This document shows, in pieces, positions 33,748 to 43,835 of a DNA stretch of 64,000 nucleotides. The notes beneath the pieces are model-generated. The model made no database searches, had not been told where the DNA came from, and was given only the letters and a program-made list of their open reading frames with translations. This DNA is from Promethearchaeota archaeon. Its GTDB lineage: Archaea > Asgardarchaeota > Lokiarchaeia > Sigyniarchaeales > SOKP01. Made by a program: the position numbers and the translations under genes. The first letter of the stretch is position 1. Every line of letters starts with the position of its first letter. The stretch is taken from the NCBI GenBank assembly GCA_016839585.1, contig JAEOTZ010000018.1, positions 1-64,000 on the forward strand, read 5' to 3'.

Positions 33748-34887
33748 ATGGATGCAATGGCAGATTATCTAATAAAAATAGAAGATTTTCCCAAGATTTT
33801 AGAAACATTATTAAAAGAAAAAGTAGTAGATAAGATAATTGGAGCCGAAACTAGAATAGATAAAAAAACAGAAAAAGAAGATAGGTTTACTGTACAACCG
33901 AAATTATATGAAAAACCAGAAGATATCAAGGGATTCCCATTAACAAACCTGATTTCGTACGGTTATGCTAGAACGGATTCAGCTTCAAAATATTTACATA
34001 AATCAGTAGAAGGGGCAATGAAAGAAAAAGTAGCGCTCATTGCTCGACCTTGCGATACAAGAGCTTTAATCGAATTAGCAAAAATAAGACAAGTCAATTT
34101 AGATAATTTATTTATCATAGCTTTTGAAGATAGAGGAATGGTAATAAATGTATCACGGCAAATGAGAAGTTATAAAGACATCGATCCTACAAAAGTAGTG
34201 AAAGAAAAGATTGGAGATAAAGGATTAATCCTTCAATTTGATGATGGAAAAACCAAAGAAATTGATTTACCTATTGCAGAAAATTGTTCAAGATGTACAA
34301 AAAAAATCCCTGTTGTAGCAGATTTAGGAATTAGTGATTTAGGAATTCCAATAGATTCAGATGAAATTATTTTAAAAGTGTATTCTGACAAAGGGAATGA
34401 AGTATTAGAAAAGTCAAAAATAAAAACAAAAGCCATTCCAGATGATGTTAAAAAGTCCCATATGGATAAGATAAAGGAAATTAAAGAGAATGCAATAGCT
34501 AAAAGAGCAAAAGATTTAGAAGAATGGGGAAATCTTTCACAAGAAGAAAAGATGGCTAAGCTTCAAGGCTGTACTATGTGTAATACATGTATTCGTGGAT
34601 GCCCAGTTTGTTATTGTGTTGATTGTATATTACAAAAGAAACGAAAAGAGAAAATAATTAATAAAGAAACGTATCAATTAACTCGGATTGCTCATGTTGC
34701 AGACCGCTGTATTGAATGTGGTAATTGTGATAATAACTGTCCACAGCACTTACCATTATCTCTATACTTTCAATCATTAAATGAAGTATTTAAAGAAAAA
34801 TTTAAATATTCATCTGGAGAAAGTGTAGATGATATACCTTTCCGTTCTGGAAAGGCAATTGCTGAGATGGAATTAGAAAAAAGTTAA
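33748..34887 (+). CDS. FdhB/FrhB-like Fe-S flavoprotein
   Basis: A 379-residue protein of the coenzyme-F420 hydrogenase beta/formate dehydrogenase beta family. The N-terminal domain has the FrhB-like segment VALIARPCDTRALIELAK with an Arg/Asp pair expected near FAD or F420. A CSRC motif lies at about residues 180-183. Two ferredoxin-like sets follow: CTMCNTCIRGCPVCYCVDC and CIECGNCDNNC. Formate dehydrogenase or hydrogenase subunits normally pair FdhB with HdrA-MvhD. The gene is 190 bases after mvhD, with the SECIS in between, and has its own AT-rich leader, but it is likely functionally linked. It would feed electrons to MvhD-HdrA from F420H2, NADH or formate. Confidence 0.88.
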   Translation: MDAMADYLIKIEDFPKILETLLKEKVVDKIIGAETRIDKKTEKEDRFTVQPKLYEKPEDIKGFPLTNLISYGYARTDSASKYLHKSVEGAMKEKVALIARPCDTRALIELAKIRQVNLDNLFIIAFEDRGMVINVSRQMRSYKDIDPTKVVKEKIGDKGLILQFDDGKTKEIDLPIAENCSRCTKKIPVVADLGISDLGIPIDSDEIILKVYSDKGNEVLEKSKIKTKAIPDDVKKSHMDKIKEIKENAIAKRAKDLEEWGNLSQEEKMAKLQGCTMCNTCIRGCPVCYCVDCILQKKRKEKIINKETYQLTRIAHVADRCIECGNCDNNCPQHLPLSLYFQSLNEVFKEKFKYSSGESVDDIPFRSGKAIAEMELEKS

Positions 34888-34941
34888 ATGCAATTTTTTT
34901 AAATTTTAATTTTTTAATACTACTTTTTAGTTTAGAGTTTT

Positions 34942-36528
34942 TTATTGACCATTAGTAATTTCTGCTGTTTTTCTTGGTTCTTGAGCTACTATAATATTCG
35001 CTGTTTTCTCTTCAGGTTTTTTATGTTTATTGATTTTTAATTGATCTTCAATTTTAGCTTGGGTCATAATATCATTTAATTCTTCTGAAATCATTGAACT
35101 CGTCATTCCCATATTGTGAAGCATTTCTAATCCACTCACCACTACTGTTTTAGCGAATCTCGGAAGATTTTTAGTCATCCATCCAAATTTTCCAAATGGA
35201 TTCATATATCTTTTTGCTTGAGATTTTATCCACCCTCTAAGGTAGTAAGCAGAATACGCTTCACCAACTAATCGGTACATTTCTTTCGATGTAAGCTGTT
35301 CAGTTCGCATCATTGAATGGAATAAATCGTAATGCTTATAATTATTGCTTGTAATCATGCCTTTTTCTTTCATCTCATCATAGAACGAAGTTCCTGGAAA
35401 GGCGGTTATTGGAGTAAATTGGATACAAGATAAATTAAGTGATTTTGCAAATTGGATGTTTTGCCGAACCATTGTTTTGGTTTCTCCTGGAAAACCTATT
35501 ATTACACCTCCAAAAATCGATATTCCACGATCTTGTAACATCGCGACAACTTTTCTCGCCATCTCAGGAGTAGTATTCTTTTTATTCATGGCGTCAAGAC
35601 TTTGTTGATGAACAGATTCGATTCCAAGGAAGACTTGTCTCATCCCTGCCTTATGCATAAGATCAATTAACCATTGATCTCGATATAAGGTATCTACGCG
35701 AGATTGACATGAGAAATACATTTTATTAGGAACTCCAGATTTAATTAAAGTTTCGAGAATTTTTTTCGTTCTCTTGACTTTAATTGTGAAATTATCTTCA
35801 CAGAAAAAGATGAAATCATTTTTCCAGTCAATATCGTAAACTTCCTGCATTACTCGATTCAAACTCTTGGTCCTATAGCTTATATAGTGATAATGATCTT
35901 TCCACATTTTAGTGATACAACAAAATTTACATGAATGTGGGCAACCACGTGAAGTTTCCATTTGTGCTACTCTTGTTCCTAAATAAATATATTTTTTATC
36001 TTGGAGAAGATCCCTACGTGGTAATGGAAAATTATCCAAATTTGGTTCTAATCTCCGATCCTTGTTATGATTTACTTTACCTTCTTCATTTTTATAAGAA
36101 ACTCCATCTATATCTTTTAATGAAATTTGCTTTCTATTTCCATCAATGAAGTCTATTAATTCTTTAAATGTATGTTCCCCTTCTCCTCTTATTGTATAAT
36201 CAACAGATGGCTGTTTAGCTACATATTCAGGAGCTAATGTTGGATGGTAGCCCCCAAGAACTGTGATACATCCTTGTTTTTTAGCCATTTCGGCTATTTC
36301 TAGAGCGTGAGAGATCTGGGGTGTCATCGAACTTATAGCAACCACATCACTTTTATTCAATTCTCTCCGAAATTGATGTTCAAGATATTTATGAACTTTA
36401 AAGTCAAATAGTTTAGCTCCATGTTCAGGAACCATTGCAGCTATTGAAATCAGGGCTAAAGGAGCACCTTTAATAATAGCATCCAATCCAGATTGGAGAC
36501 GAGCAGGGTTTACATATAAAATTTGCAT
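34942..36528 (-). CDS. Radical SAM protein with B12-binding domain
   Basis: A 528-residue protein with an N-terminal cobalamin-binding domain (residues 1-130; VLGGYHPTLAPE) and a radical SAM core with the CxxxCxxC motif at C196, C200, C203 (RGCPHSCKFC). After that are FFCEDNFTI, LGIESVHQQSLDAMNKKN and IIGFPGET, typical of the B12-radical SAM methylase group that includes BchE and PhpK-like enzymes. The last 60 residues are charged and may be disordered. It may methylate an unreactive carbon or build a cofactor; the substrate is unknown. It is convergent with the FdhB-like gene. Confidence 0.9.
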   Translation of the reverse strand: MQILYVNPARLQSGLDAIIKGAPLALISIAAMVPEHGAKLFDFKVHKYLEHQFRRELNKSDVVAISSMTPQISHALEIAEMAKKQGCITVLGGYHPTLAPEYVAKQPSVDYTIRGEGEHTFKELIDFIDGNRKQISLKDIDGVSYKNEEGKVNHNKDRRLEPNLDNFPLPRRDLLQDKKYIYLGTRVAQMETSRGCPHSCKFCCITKMWKDHYHYISYRTKSLNRVMQEVYDIDWKNDFIFFCEDNFTIKVKRTKKILETLIKSGVPNKMYFSCQSRVDTLYRDQWLIDLMHKAGMRQVFLGIESVHQQSLDAMNKKNTTPEMARKVVAMLQDRGISIFGGVIIGFPGETKTMVRQNIQFAKSLNLSCIQFTPITAFPGTSFYDEMKEKGMITSNNYKHYDLFHSMMRTEQLTSKEMYRLVGEAYSAYYLRGWIKSQAKRYMNPFGKFGWMTKNLPRFAKTVVVSGLEMLHNMGMTSSMISEELNDIMTQAKIEDQLKINKHKKPEEKTANIIVAQEPRKTAEITNGQ

Positions 36529-36753
36529 TATTATTTTTCATCTATTTTCTCCTCAGATTTATGCCTAATTAGAACCATCATCAAAGAATTATTTTACTAA
36601 TTTTACGAAACAGTTTTATAGCATAAATTTAAGGGTTTTGATATTTATTAATATATAAATCTAAATTATTTAAAGTTATTGTTGGATCTACATACATGTT
36701 TGAAAAAGATCTTTATAACAAATCTTGTTGAAAAATAGATAATAGATAAAAAT

Positions 36754-37443
36754 ATGACTCATTATTATAATTATAAACTTTCTGCATTAAGATTGAAAAG
36801 ATGTTATGATATAGCTCCACCTAGAGTTCAAAAATATTTAAAAGCAGAAGTGGATCATGTTTTACAAAAGATAGGATCAAATAATATTGTTTTAGAATTA
36901 GGATGTGGCTATGGACGTGTTCTTTCTCAAATTGCTTCTAAAGCAGCTATAGTATTAGGGATTGATAATGCATATTCTAATTTGATTTTAGCAAAAAAAG
37001 TGCTTAAACGCTTTTCAAATTGTTTTTTATTAACAATAGATGCGGCTAACTTAACATTTCGTAGCCAGATGTTTGATTTAGTGATATGTATTCAAAATGG
37101 AATATCTGCATTTCATATTGATAAAATTAGATTAATAGCAGAAAGTATTCGAGTTACTAAAGCTAATGGATATGTTATTTTTTCTAGTTATTCCGATAAA
37201 TTTTGGGAAGATAGATTAAAATGGTTTCAAATACAATCTAAATATGGTTTAATTGGAGAAATTGATTATGAAAAAACTCAGAATGAGATTATTGTGTGTA
37301 AGGATGGTTTCACAGCAACCACCATAGGTCCAGAAGAATTTTTATCACTAACTTCTAATTTTCATATTGAGCCCAAAATAGTGGAAGTTGATAATTCAAG
37401 CCTGTTTTGTGAAATTAAAATCCCTCAAAACAATAATAACTAA
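36754..37443 (+). CDS. Class I SAM-dependent methyltransferase
   Basis: A 229-residue methyltransferase. Motif I is VLELGCGYGRVLSQIA, motif II VLGIDNAYSNLILAKK, motif IV FDLVICIQNGISAFH, followed by GYVIFSSYSDKF. It resembles general class I enzymes acting on small molecules. It is transcribed towards the metallopeptidase gene 94 bases downstream; no functional link is evident. Confidence 0.88.
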   Translation: MTHYYNYKLSALRLKRCYDIAPPRVQKYLKAEVDHVLQKIGSNNIVLELGCGYGRVLSQIASKAAIVLGIDNAYSNLILAKKVLKRFSNCFLLTIDAANLTFRSQMFDLVICIQNGISAFHIDKIRLIAESIRVTKANGYVIFSSYSDKFWEDRLKWFQIQSKYGLIGEIDYEKTQNEIIVCKDGFTATTIGPEEFLSLTSNFHIEPKIVEVDNSSLFCEIKIPQNNNN

Positions 37444-37536
37444 AATATTCGATGAAAAATTCCAAAGATACTTATAATGTTTTCTTCAAATCTTATAGCT
37501 CAAAAAGTTTATATTTTAAGAGATTAGATTTTATGT

Positions 37537-38730
37537 ATGGTGTTAGATGACTTTGGCAAAAATTATTTACTTCTTGGTCTCCGAATAGGGAAACTAATAG
37601 AGGGGTATATCGATGCTTATTTTGGACCACCAGAATTGAAATATACTGTTGAGAAAGAGAAACCACACTCCCCTAAAGATTTACTTAATAAATGTAAAGC
37701 ACTTCAAAAGGAATTACCTAATCAAGATTTTATTAAAGAACGTATCAGATTCCTAGGAAAAATGCTTGGAGCCATGGAAACTTCATTAGAGATACTTAAT
37801 GGACATGAAATTCCATATTTAGAGAAAGTTAATAGATTATACGATATTAAACCAGAGTTAATTGATGATTCTGTATTTTATAATGTAGCTAAAGAGTTAG
37901 ATAGTATATATGAAGGATCTAGTAGTCTAGCTGAACGTATGGATATAGTTCAGAAACGGAGGGCTGTACCTGAAAATAAAATTGAAGGAATTTTTAGAAG
38001 AGCTTGTGAAATTGTGCGTAAACGTACACTAGAATTATTTCCTGGCTTATTACCTAATGAAGAAGAATTTACCATCAAAATAGTCAAAAATGAACCTTGG
38101 GGTGCATATAACTGGTATTTAGGTAACTTTAAATCTAGAATAGATGTAAATACTGATATTCCCAATGCTTGGACTAGAATTTTATTAACTGCTGCTCATG
38201 AGGGATACCCTGGTCATCATACTGAGCATGTTGTTAAAGAAAAATTACTTTATATTGAAGAACAACGGTTTGAACATAGTATATTATTAAACCAAACACC
38301 TGAATGTGTAATTGCAGAGGGTATTGGAAACACAGGACTCGATGTCTTATTTTCTCAACGTGAAAAGGTAAAAATAGGTCTTGAAGAATTATGTCCAGAT
38401 CCCCAAAAGGAATTTTCTTTAGATGTATTGGTAAGTGAAATCGAGGCTAAAAAGAATCGTTGGGCTTTAATGAATAATTTAGCAATTCACGCTCATGTAG
38501 ACGGTTGGTCTGATGATCAATTAATAAAATATGGATTAGATTTTGGTTTTGTTATAGAAGAGCGTCTTAGACAAAACTTACTGTTCATTCGCAATCCTTT
38601 ATGGTCAACCTATGTCTTTAATTATTTTATAGGTGAAATGTTGATTAAAAAGAAATTTGGAGAACGTCCTTCTCCTTCTGATTTTAAAAAACTCCTAGCT
38701 CAGCCAATATTACCCTCGGATCTTATATAA
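37537..38730 (+). CDS. DUF885-like zinc metallopeptidase, short form
   Basis: A 397-residue protein with HEGYPGHH at residues 221-228, the HExxPGH pattern of the DUF885 peptidase family, in which the two His and a downstream Glu bind zinc. A second Glu in VIAEGIGNTGLDV probably completes the site. The protein is shorter than most DUF885 members (about 550-600). Helical N-terminal part with FGPPELKYTVEKEK. The start codon is ATG at 37537. Location between a methyltransferase and a ferredoxin gives no clue. Confidence 0.8.
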   Translation: MVLDDFGKNYLLLGLRIGKLIEGYIDAYFGPPELKYTVEKEKPHSPKDLLNKCKALQKELPNQDFIKERIRFLGKMLGAMETSLEILNGHEIPYLEKVNRLYDIKPELIDDSVFYNVAKELDSIYEGSSSLAERMDIVQKRRAVPENKIEGIFRRACEIVRKRTLELFPGLLPNEEEFTIKIVKNEPWGAYNWYLGNFKSRIDVNTDIPNAWTRILLTAAHEGYPGHHTEHVVKEKLLYIEEQRFEHSILLNQTPECVIAEGIGNTGLDVLFSQREKVKIGLEELCPDPQKEFSLDVLVSEIEAKKNRWALMNNLAIHAHVDGWSDDQLIKYGLDFGFVIEERLRQNLLFIRNPLWSTYVFNYFIGEMLIKKKFGERPSPSDFKKLLAQPILPSDLI

Positions 38731-38833
38731 GTTTCATAACATAGATAGAAGGTTTGATTGAAAGATAAACCTTTATTATATTTTTTAAATTATAAACTAT
38801 TAATTACTAAATTTCAAATAAAATTGAAGAATT

Positions 38834-39604
38834 ATGTCGCTACCGGCTAAAAAAGCAATTGAAATTGATGAGAACATCACTCATTATATTCATAAAATGT
38901 TAAACATGGAAATGATTCTTAAATATGACGAATCAAAATGTATTGAATGTGGTTTCTGCCACAGAGTTTGTCCTGTAACCGTATCTATCTATGATGAACC
39001 TCTCAAAAAAACAGCTATCGGCACTCCAGAAGAAATGGGAGTTGAATCCGAGAAAAAGATTGTAGTTGATACTGAGAAATGTATTTGGTGTGGTAGTTGC
39101 TCATGGATATGTCCAGGATATACACTAGAACTTTTAATCAATGGAGAAAATAAGATTTTATTGGTAGAAAATGGCTCTCTTGCTGAATTTGATGAAGAAG
39201 TTCGAACTTTGGAGAATGGAAATAAAGTTCGAAAGGTGGTTGAAGGGAGCATAACGATTACGTGTAATGAAGGGGATACAAAAGTCATAGATCAATTTGC
39301 AGAGGAGTGTTCTGTTGGAGCTATGACCCGAAAAGATAAAGATATTGAGGTAGATAGAGATAAGTGTATTTTATGCTTTAAATGTACAGAAGCATCAAAA
39401 AATTATGAAAACATAAGTGTTGAAGTACATCGAGATAGATTTAAACAAGTCAAAGGAGAACCTTCTTCAGTATGGAATGGTATTATGCTACGTGTTCTAG
39501 GGAAAGAGGGAAAAATAAAAGGTATTATGAGCCGTAGCCAGAATAAACTTGCTGATGCCGTAATGCGATTAATGGGAAAAGAAGAAACTGAAGATGAAGG
39601 TTAA
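38834..39604 (+). CDS. 4Fe-4S ferredoxin-type protein
   Basis: A 256-residue soluble Fe-S protein. Two typical ferredoxin motifs occur at CIECGFCHRVC (about residue 37) and CIWCGSCSWIC (about 87). A third, weaker motif (CILCFKC) is later, after a long insert with a beta-rich stretch and EECSVGAMTR. No oxidoreductase partner adjoins it. It may carry electrons between AOR, HdrA or other enzymes; this is inference from composition only. Confidence 0.82.
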   Translation: MSLPAKKAIEIDENITHYIHKMLNMEMILKYDESKCIECGFCHRVCPVTVSIYDEPLKKTAIGTPEEMGVESEKKIVVDTEKCIWCGSCSWICPGYTLELLINGENKILLVENGSLAEFDEEVRTLENGNKVRKVVEGSITITCNEGDTKVIDQFAEECSVGAMTRKDKDIEVDRDKCILCFKCTEASKNYENISVEVHRDRFKQVKGEPSSVWNGIMLRVLGKEGKIKGIMSRSQNKLADAVMRLMGKEETEDEG

Positions 39605-39670
39605 TCTAATTAAATTACAATTTTCCTTATTATTAATTAGAATGTATTTTAGCATTCTAGTGATTATTAT

Positions 39671-40549
39671 ATGATCAATCAAAACTCTAAATCGGGCGAT
39701 ATTTCGGGTTTTATAACAGTCGATGGTATTAAACTCAATTACATCATCGAGGGGGAGGGAATTCCTTGCCTAGTTATTGGTATGTTATCAAAATTCTACC
39801 AACCTGTTTTTTCCAGCAAAATAAAGAAGCATTTAAAATTTATTTTCGTGGATTTTAAAATATTTATCCCTGGGGTTTCTATTGATGTAAATAATATATC
39901 AATGGATATAATAGTTGAAGATCTTGAAAAAATACGCATTGCATTAGGCTTTGAAAAAATTGCTGTATTGGGGCACTCAGCATTTGGGATAATTGCTCTC
40001 GAATATGCTTTCAATTATCCACAGAGAACATCCCATATTATTATGATTGCTTCTTTTCCACCAAACATGACTGATGAAAATTTAAAAAGAGGTTCAGAAT
40101 TCTTGGAATATGATGCATCGAAAGAGAGAAAAATGATTCAGAGAAAAAATAATGAACCCCTTACAGAAGAATTTTTGAGCACTGTATCTCCTACAAAAGC
40201 TCTTGCTTTGCAATATGTAGCTAATGCTCCTATTTATTGGTATGATCCTACTTATGATTGTTCATGGATCTGGCGAGGAATTGAACTCAACATGGATGCA
40301 TTTAATTATTTCTATTCTAAAATTATTAGAGGGAAGGATACCACTCAAAAAATCTTGAATATAACAATTCCTAAGTTTTTATCTATGGGTCGCTATGATT
40401 ATAGTGCACCATATATCTTATGGGATAATTTGATAAATGAAATACCAAACTTAACGCATTATTTATTTAAGAAAAGTGGTCATTGGCCAATGCTCGAAGA
40501 GCAAGTCCTATTTGATAAGAGAATAATTGAATGGATTAATAATTTATAA
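39671..40549 (+). CDS. Alpha/beta hydrolase
   Basis: A 292-residue alpha/beta-hydrolase. The nucleophile elbow is VLGHSAFGIIALEYA (Ser in a GHSAF turn, where the usual second glycine is Phe). The acid is likely Asp in MGRYDYSAP and the His is KKSGHWPMLEEQ, so the triad is complete. The N-terminus GFITVDGIKLNYIIEGEG matches an esterase/lactonase cap-less group. Function unknown; probably an esterase, lactonase or thioesterase. Confidence 0.86.
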   Translation: MINQNSKSGDISGFITVDGIKLNYIIEGEGIPCLVIGMLSKFYQPVFSSKIKKHLKFIFVDFKIFIPGVSIDVNNISMDIIVEDLEKIRIALGFEKIAVLGHSAFGIIALEYAFNYPQRTSHIIMIASFPPNMTDENLKRGSEFLEYDASKERKMIQRKNNEPLTEEFLSTVSPTKALALQYVANAPIYWYDPTYDCSWIWRGIELNMDAFNYFYSKIIRGKDTTQKILNITIPKFLSMGRYDYSAPYILWDNLINEIPNLTHYLFKKSGHWPMLEEQVLFDKRIIEWINNL

Positions 40550-40572
40550 AAAGAGAAAAAAAGTTTTATTAC

Positions 40573-41364
40573 TTAGGGATATTTTTGATGTAAATTCTTT
40601 ATAAAATCATCCAGCTCCTTCATAGATTTCTTTTCTGTAGCATAAGCAGCTTTCCCGCATTCGTCTTCTAAATCGAGGCATGATTTAATATAGACTTTAT
40701 TCATAATCGTTAACATGGATTTTGTAAAGAAGATAAATTCTGTTTGATATTTGACTATTTTTTTAGCAAAATTAAGGGTTTCAGCATCAATTTGATCGAG
40801 TGGAAAAACTCTCGTTGGAAAATTAATATTTTTTAACTGTTCCACACTAACTCTATCTGCAGTAAAAAGTAACTGTTTTGCGTAAGATAATCCAAAAGCC
40901 AGCAATGGTAAAAGGGTTGCTCCAGTCTGCGGGAAGGCAGAAATAGAGAGTTCGGGTAATTGTATATATAACTCATCCTTAGGTCTATCCGCAAAGATCC
41001 TTAAATCAGAAGCAAGTATCAGTAAAACACCAAATCCAACAGCAATGCCTTGAACTTGAGTTATTACTGGTTTCTTCATGAGAAGAATAGTTTCATTGAC
41101 TTTTCTACCCCACTCTGTTACTTTAACTGCTTTTTCAGGAGCCCCTTGTATTTCTTTAAGGTCATACCCCGCAGAAAAGAATCTCTGGCCAACACTTTTA
41201 ATAATAATACATTTAACTTTTTCATGTTTATCTGCTTCTACTAACTTCTCATGTATCAGTTTTAACATCGAAATATTACAGGCATTTGCTTTATCGGGTC
41301 TATTTAATGTAATTATAGCGATACGTCCTCTCACTTCATATATTATATTTTCTTGAATACTCAT
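40573..41364 (-). CDS. Enoyl-CoA hydratase/isomerase family protein
   Basis: A 263-residue crotonase. It shows the oxyanion-hole regions AGYDLKEIQG and VQGIAVGFGVLLILASDL, where the second glutamate region is SISAFPQTGATLLP. The canonical catalytic Glu of hydratases in the second half is not obvious, so it may be an isomerase or hydrolase of the family. Role may be beta-oxidation, with the 3-hydroxyacyl-CoA-dehydrogenase-like gene at 7985 as a distant partner. It is convergent with the hydrolase gene. Confidence 0.87.
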   Translation of the reverse strand: MSIQENIIYEVRGRIAIITLNRPDKANACNISMLKLIHEKLVEADKHEKVKCIIIKSVGQRFFSAGYDLKEIQGAPEKAVKVTEWGRKVNETILLMKKPVITQVQGIAVGFGVLLILASDLRIFADRPKDELYIQLPELSISAFPQTGATLLPLLAFGLSYAKQLLFTADRVSVEQLKNINFPTRVFPLDQIDAETLNFAKKIVKYQTEFIFFTKSMLTIMNKVYIKSCLDLEDECGKAAYATEKKSMKELDDFIKNLHQKYP

Positions 41365-41476
41365 AAGATCTTTAACTTAAATTCTAATTTAAAGTATATT
41401 GAACTTAATTAATCTTATTAAATTAGATATATTATTCCACGAAATATCTAAAAATTTCAATAGTAAATGAATTATC

Positions 41477-42403
41477 ATGAAAATTAGACCTTTTGAATCA
41501 AATGACAAGACTAGAGTTGTAGAGGTACTGGATCGAGTACTTAAGTATGATAATCCTGCTTTGGGGATGGATGAAGACCTGTTTAATGCAGCATTAGCAT
41601 TCGAGGGTGAGCAGACTATTCTTTCCCGTGATTTTTTGGTTGCAGAAGATAATGAAGGAAAAATAATTGATTTTAGTGGTCTTCTTAAATCTTCTAAGCG
41701 AGATTCTTGGCGGTTAGCATTTGAGGTAATACCAGAATATTTTACATCAACTATTTTTGTAGAATTATTTGAATCGATATTAAACATCAAAAATGAACAA
41801 AATGGCCCAGAGATTAGATTTTCCTTAAAAAAATATAAATTAACAGATTCACCACTTCAAAGAAAGCTCAATGAAATGGGATTAAAACCAGTTCATTATA
41901 ATTGGGAGATATTTTTAGAGGATACTGACCCACCTCCCAAAATAAACGTTCCACCTGGCATTAATATTCATTCAGGTAAGGATGTAACTGATATAGCGAG
42001 TTATATTAATGTGCATAATGAAGCTTTTAGTGAACATTTTGGATTCAGACCTTATTCAGAAAAAGAATTCAAATTAATCCTTAAGAAAGCATGGAAAGCA
42101 TATGATATTGAACATTGGTTTGCTTATGACAAAGAAAAACTTGTTGGGGTTTGCACCTCTCAAATCAATCCAGAATTTAAAACGATTGGTCTTATACAAA
42201 TATTAGGTGTTCTTCCAAGTTATCAGCACCGGGGAATTGGAAGATGCTTGCTGGCATCTAACATTCAATCACTTATTGAGAAGGGATGTGAAAAGATCGA
42301 GTTAGGTGTTGAGGCTAATAATGAAAAAGCGTTAACTTTGTATAAGAAATTTGGTTTTAAAGAAGATGAATCACGAACAGTAATGATCTATAAAACTAAA
42401 TAA
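41477..42403 (+). CDS. GNAT-family acetyltransferase (two-domain)
   Basis: A 308-residue protein with two GNAT-like halves. The C-terminal domain has the acetyl-CoA motif VLPSYQHRGIGRCLL and the helix NEKALTLYKKFGFKEDESRTV. The N-terminal half (residues 1-140) resembles a degenerate GNAT fold, as in mycothiol-synthase-like proteins. Substrate is unknown. The gene stands alone with no operon partner. Confidence 0.87.
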   Translation: MKIRPFESNDKTRVVEVLDRVLKYDNPALGMDEDLFNAALAFEGEQTILSRDFLVAEDNEGKIIDFSGLLKSSKRDSWRLAFEVIPEYFTSTIFVELFESILNIKNEQNGPEIRFSLKKYKLTDSPLQRKLNEMGLKPVHYNWEIFLEDTDPPPKINVPPGINIHSGKDVTDIASYINVHNEAFSEHFGFRPYSEKEFKLILKKAWKAYDIEHWFAYDKEKLVGVCTSQINPEFKTIGLIQILGVLPSYQHRGIGRCLLASNIQSLIEKGCEKIELGVEANNEKALTLYKKFGFKEDESRTVMIYKTK

Positions 42404-42600
42404 CACATACCTCATATTATCTCTCTTTTTAAAAATTACTTCTTCGATTTTCTCTATAAAAATCTCCTTTAAATTATAATAACTATAATCTTTGATGCTG
42501 AAAAATATAAAACTAAAAAATTAAAAAACTATCTACCACATATTTAGATTGTCATTTCTAATATAAAGAATTAAATAAAAAAAAAATAAAGTGATAAAAA

Positions 42601-43551
42601 GTGGCTAAAAGAATATCGATCAATGGATTCGGAAGGATTGGGCGCAATTTTTTTCGCGCGTTATCGGAAAAATATCCCAATGATATCGAAGTTGTTTCCA
42701 TTAATGATTTGTTTGAACCCAAATATCTAGCTTATGTCTTAAAATACGATACAGTATTTGGAAGATTTCAGGGTACTGTCGAGTCTAATGAAAATGCGTT
42801 AGTTGTGAATGGGAAAGAAATTCCAATCACAGCTGAGAGAGATCCAGCAAATTTACCACATTCGAGTAATAATATTGATGTAGCAGTAGAATGTACTGGA
42901 TTCTTTACTAAAAGAGAAGGTGCCGCAAAGCATTTAGAAGCAGGGGCTAAACGAGTCCTTATCAGTGCACCTGCCGTTAATCCAGACTTTACTGTCGTTA
43001 TCGGGTGTAATGATGATAAATTAACTAATGAGCATAAAATTATCAGTATGGCGAGCTGTACTACTAATTGTTTAGGTCCTGTAGTAAAAGTGTTAAATGA
43101 CAATTATAAAATACAAAGCGGTATTATGACCACAATTCACTCATACACCGGTGATCAGAGAACTGTGGATACCGCACGAGCAGGAGATCCTGTAAAGATG
43201 ATTAGAGGAAGAGGCGCCGCTGCAAATATTTTACCAACAAGTACTGGAGCGGCAAAAGCAATTGGTGTAGTCTTTCCAGAGTTGAACGGTAAGCTAGATG
43301 GTATAGCAATGCGTGTCCCAACACCAGATGGATCAGTAGTAGATTTAAAATGTAATGTAGAAAAAAGAGCGACAGCAACAGATATTAATAATAAAATGAA
43401 AGAATATGCAAATGGACAATTAAAAGGAATTTTAGAATATACTGACGATGCGATTGTAAGTAGCGATATAATAGGAAATCCAGCGAGTTCTATTTTCTCT
43501 TCACTATGGACAAAAGTTATAGGGAGTATGGTTGGCGTAGTCTCGTGGTAA
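42601..43551 (+). CDS. gap: Class I glyceraldehyde-3-phosphate dehydrogenase (bacterial/eukaryotic type)
   Basis: A 316-residue GAPDH. It has the NAD-binding INGFGRIGRNFFRAL, the catalytic Cys C153 in ASCTTNCLGP, the HSYTGDQ and RGRGAAANILPTSTGAAKA stretches, and the C-terminal DGIAMRVPTPDGSVVDL. This is the phosphorylating class I enzyme of bacteria and eukaryotes, not the archaeal class II enzyme. It starts with GTG. The product is slightly shorter than the common 330-340. It joins glycolysis/gluconeogenesis and could have come by transfer from bacteria. Confidence 0.93.
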   Translation: MAKRISINGFGRIGRNFFRALSEKYPNDIEVVSINDLFEPKYLAYVLKYDTVFGRFQGTVESNENALVVNGKEIPITAERDPANLPHSSNNIDVAVECTGFFTKREGAAKHLEAGAKRVLISAPAVNPDFTVVIGCNDDKLTNEHKIISMASCTTNCLGPVVKVLNDNYKIQSGIMTTIHSYTGDQRTVDTARAGDPVKMIRGRGAAANILPTSTGAAKAIGVVFPELNGKLDGIAMRVPTPDGSVVDLKCNVEKRATATDINNKMKEYANGQLKGILEYTDDAIVSSDIIGNPASSIFSSLWTKVIGSMVGVVSW

Positions 43552-43835
43552 TCTTGCTACAATTAGTAAAAAGACCATATTGATAATGAATGGGGCTTCT
43601 CGAACCGTATGGCTGATTTGATCGTTCAAAAATTATAGATGATTAATTACTAAATTCTCTTATTTTTTTATTTTTTTATCGTTTAATTTTCTTTCTAAAA
43701 TTCAATTGATAAATAAACCAATTTCCAAATTCTTCATCTAATTCAAAATTGTACTTTCTAATTGAGAAAAAGAAAAATTCTTTGTTTATTCCCATAAAAT
43801 ATATTTAATTGAAAGGACATTAGAATTATTATAAA

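Noticed and set aside
43552-43835. Possible tRNA or small RNA in the gap after gap
   Set aside because: A GTTCAAA-like stretch is present near 43624, but no cloverleaf with matching acceptor and anticodon arms could be drawn.
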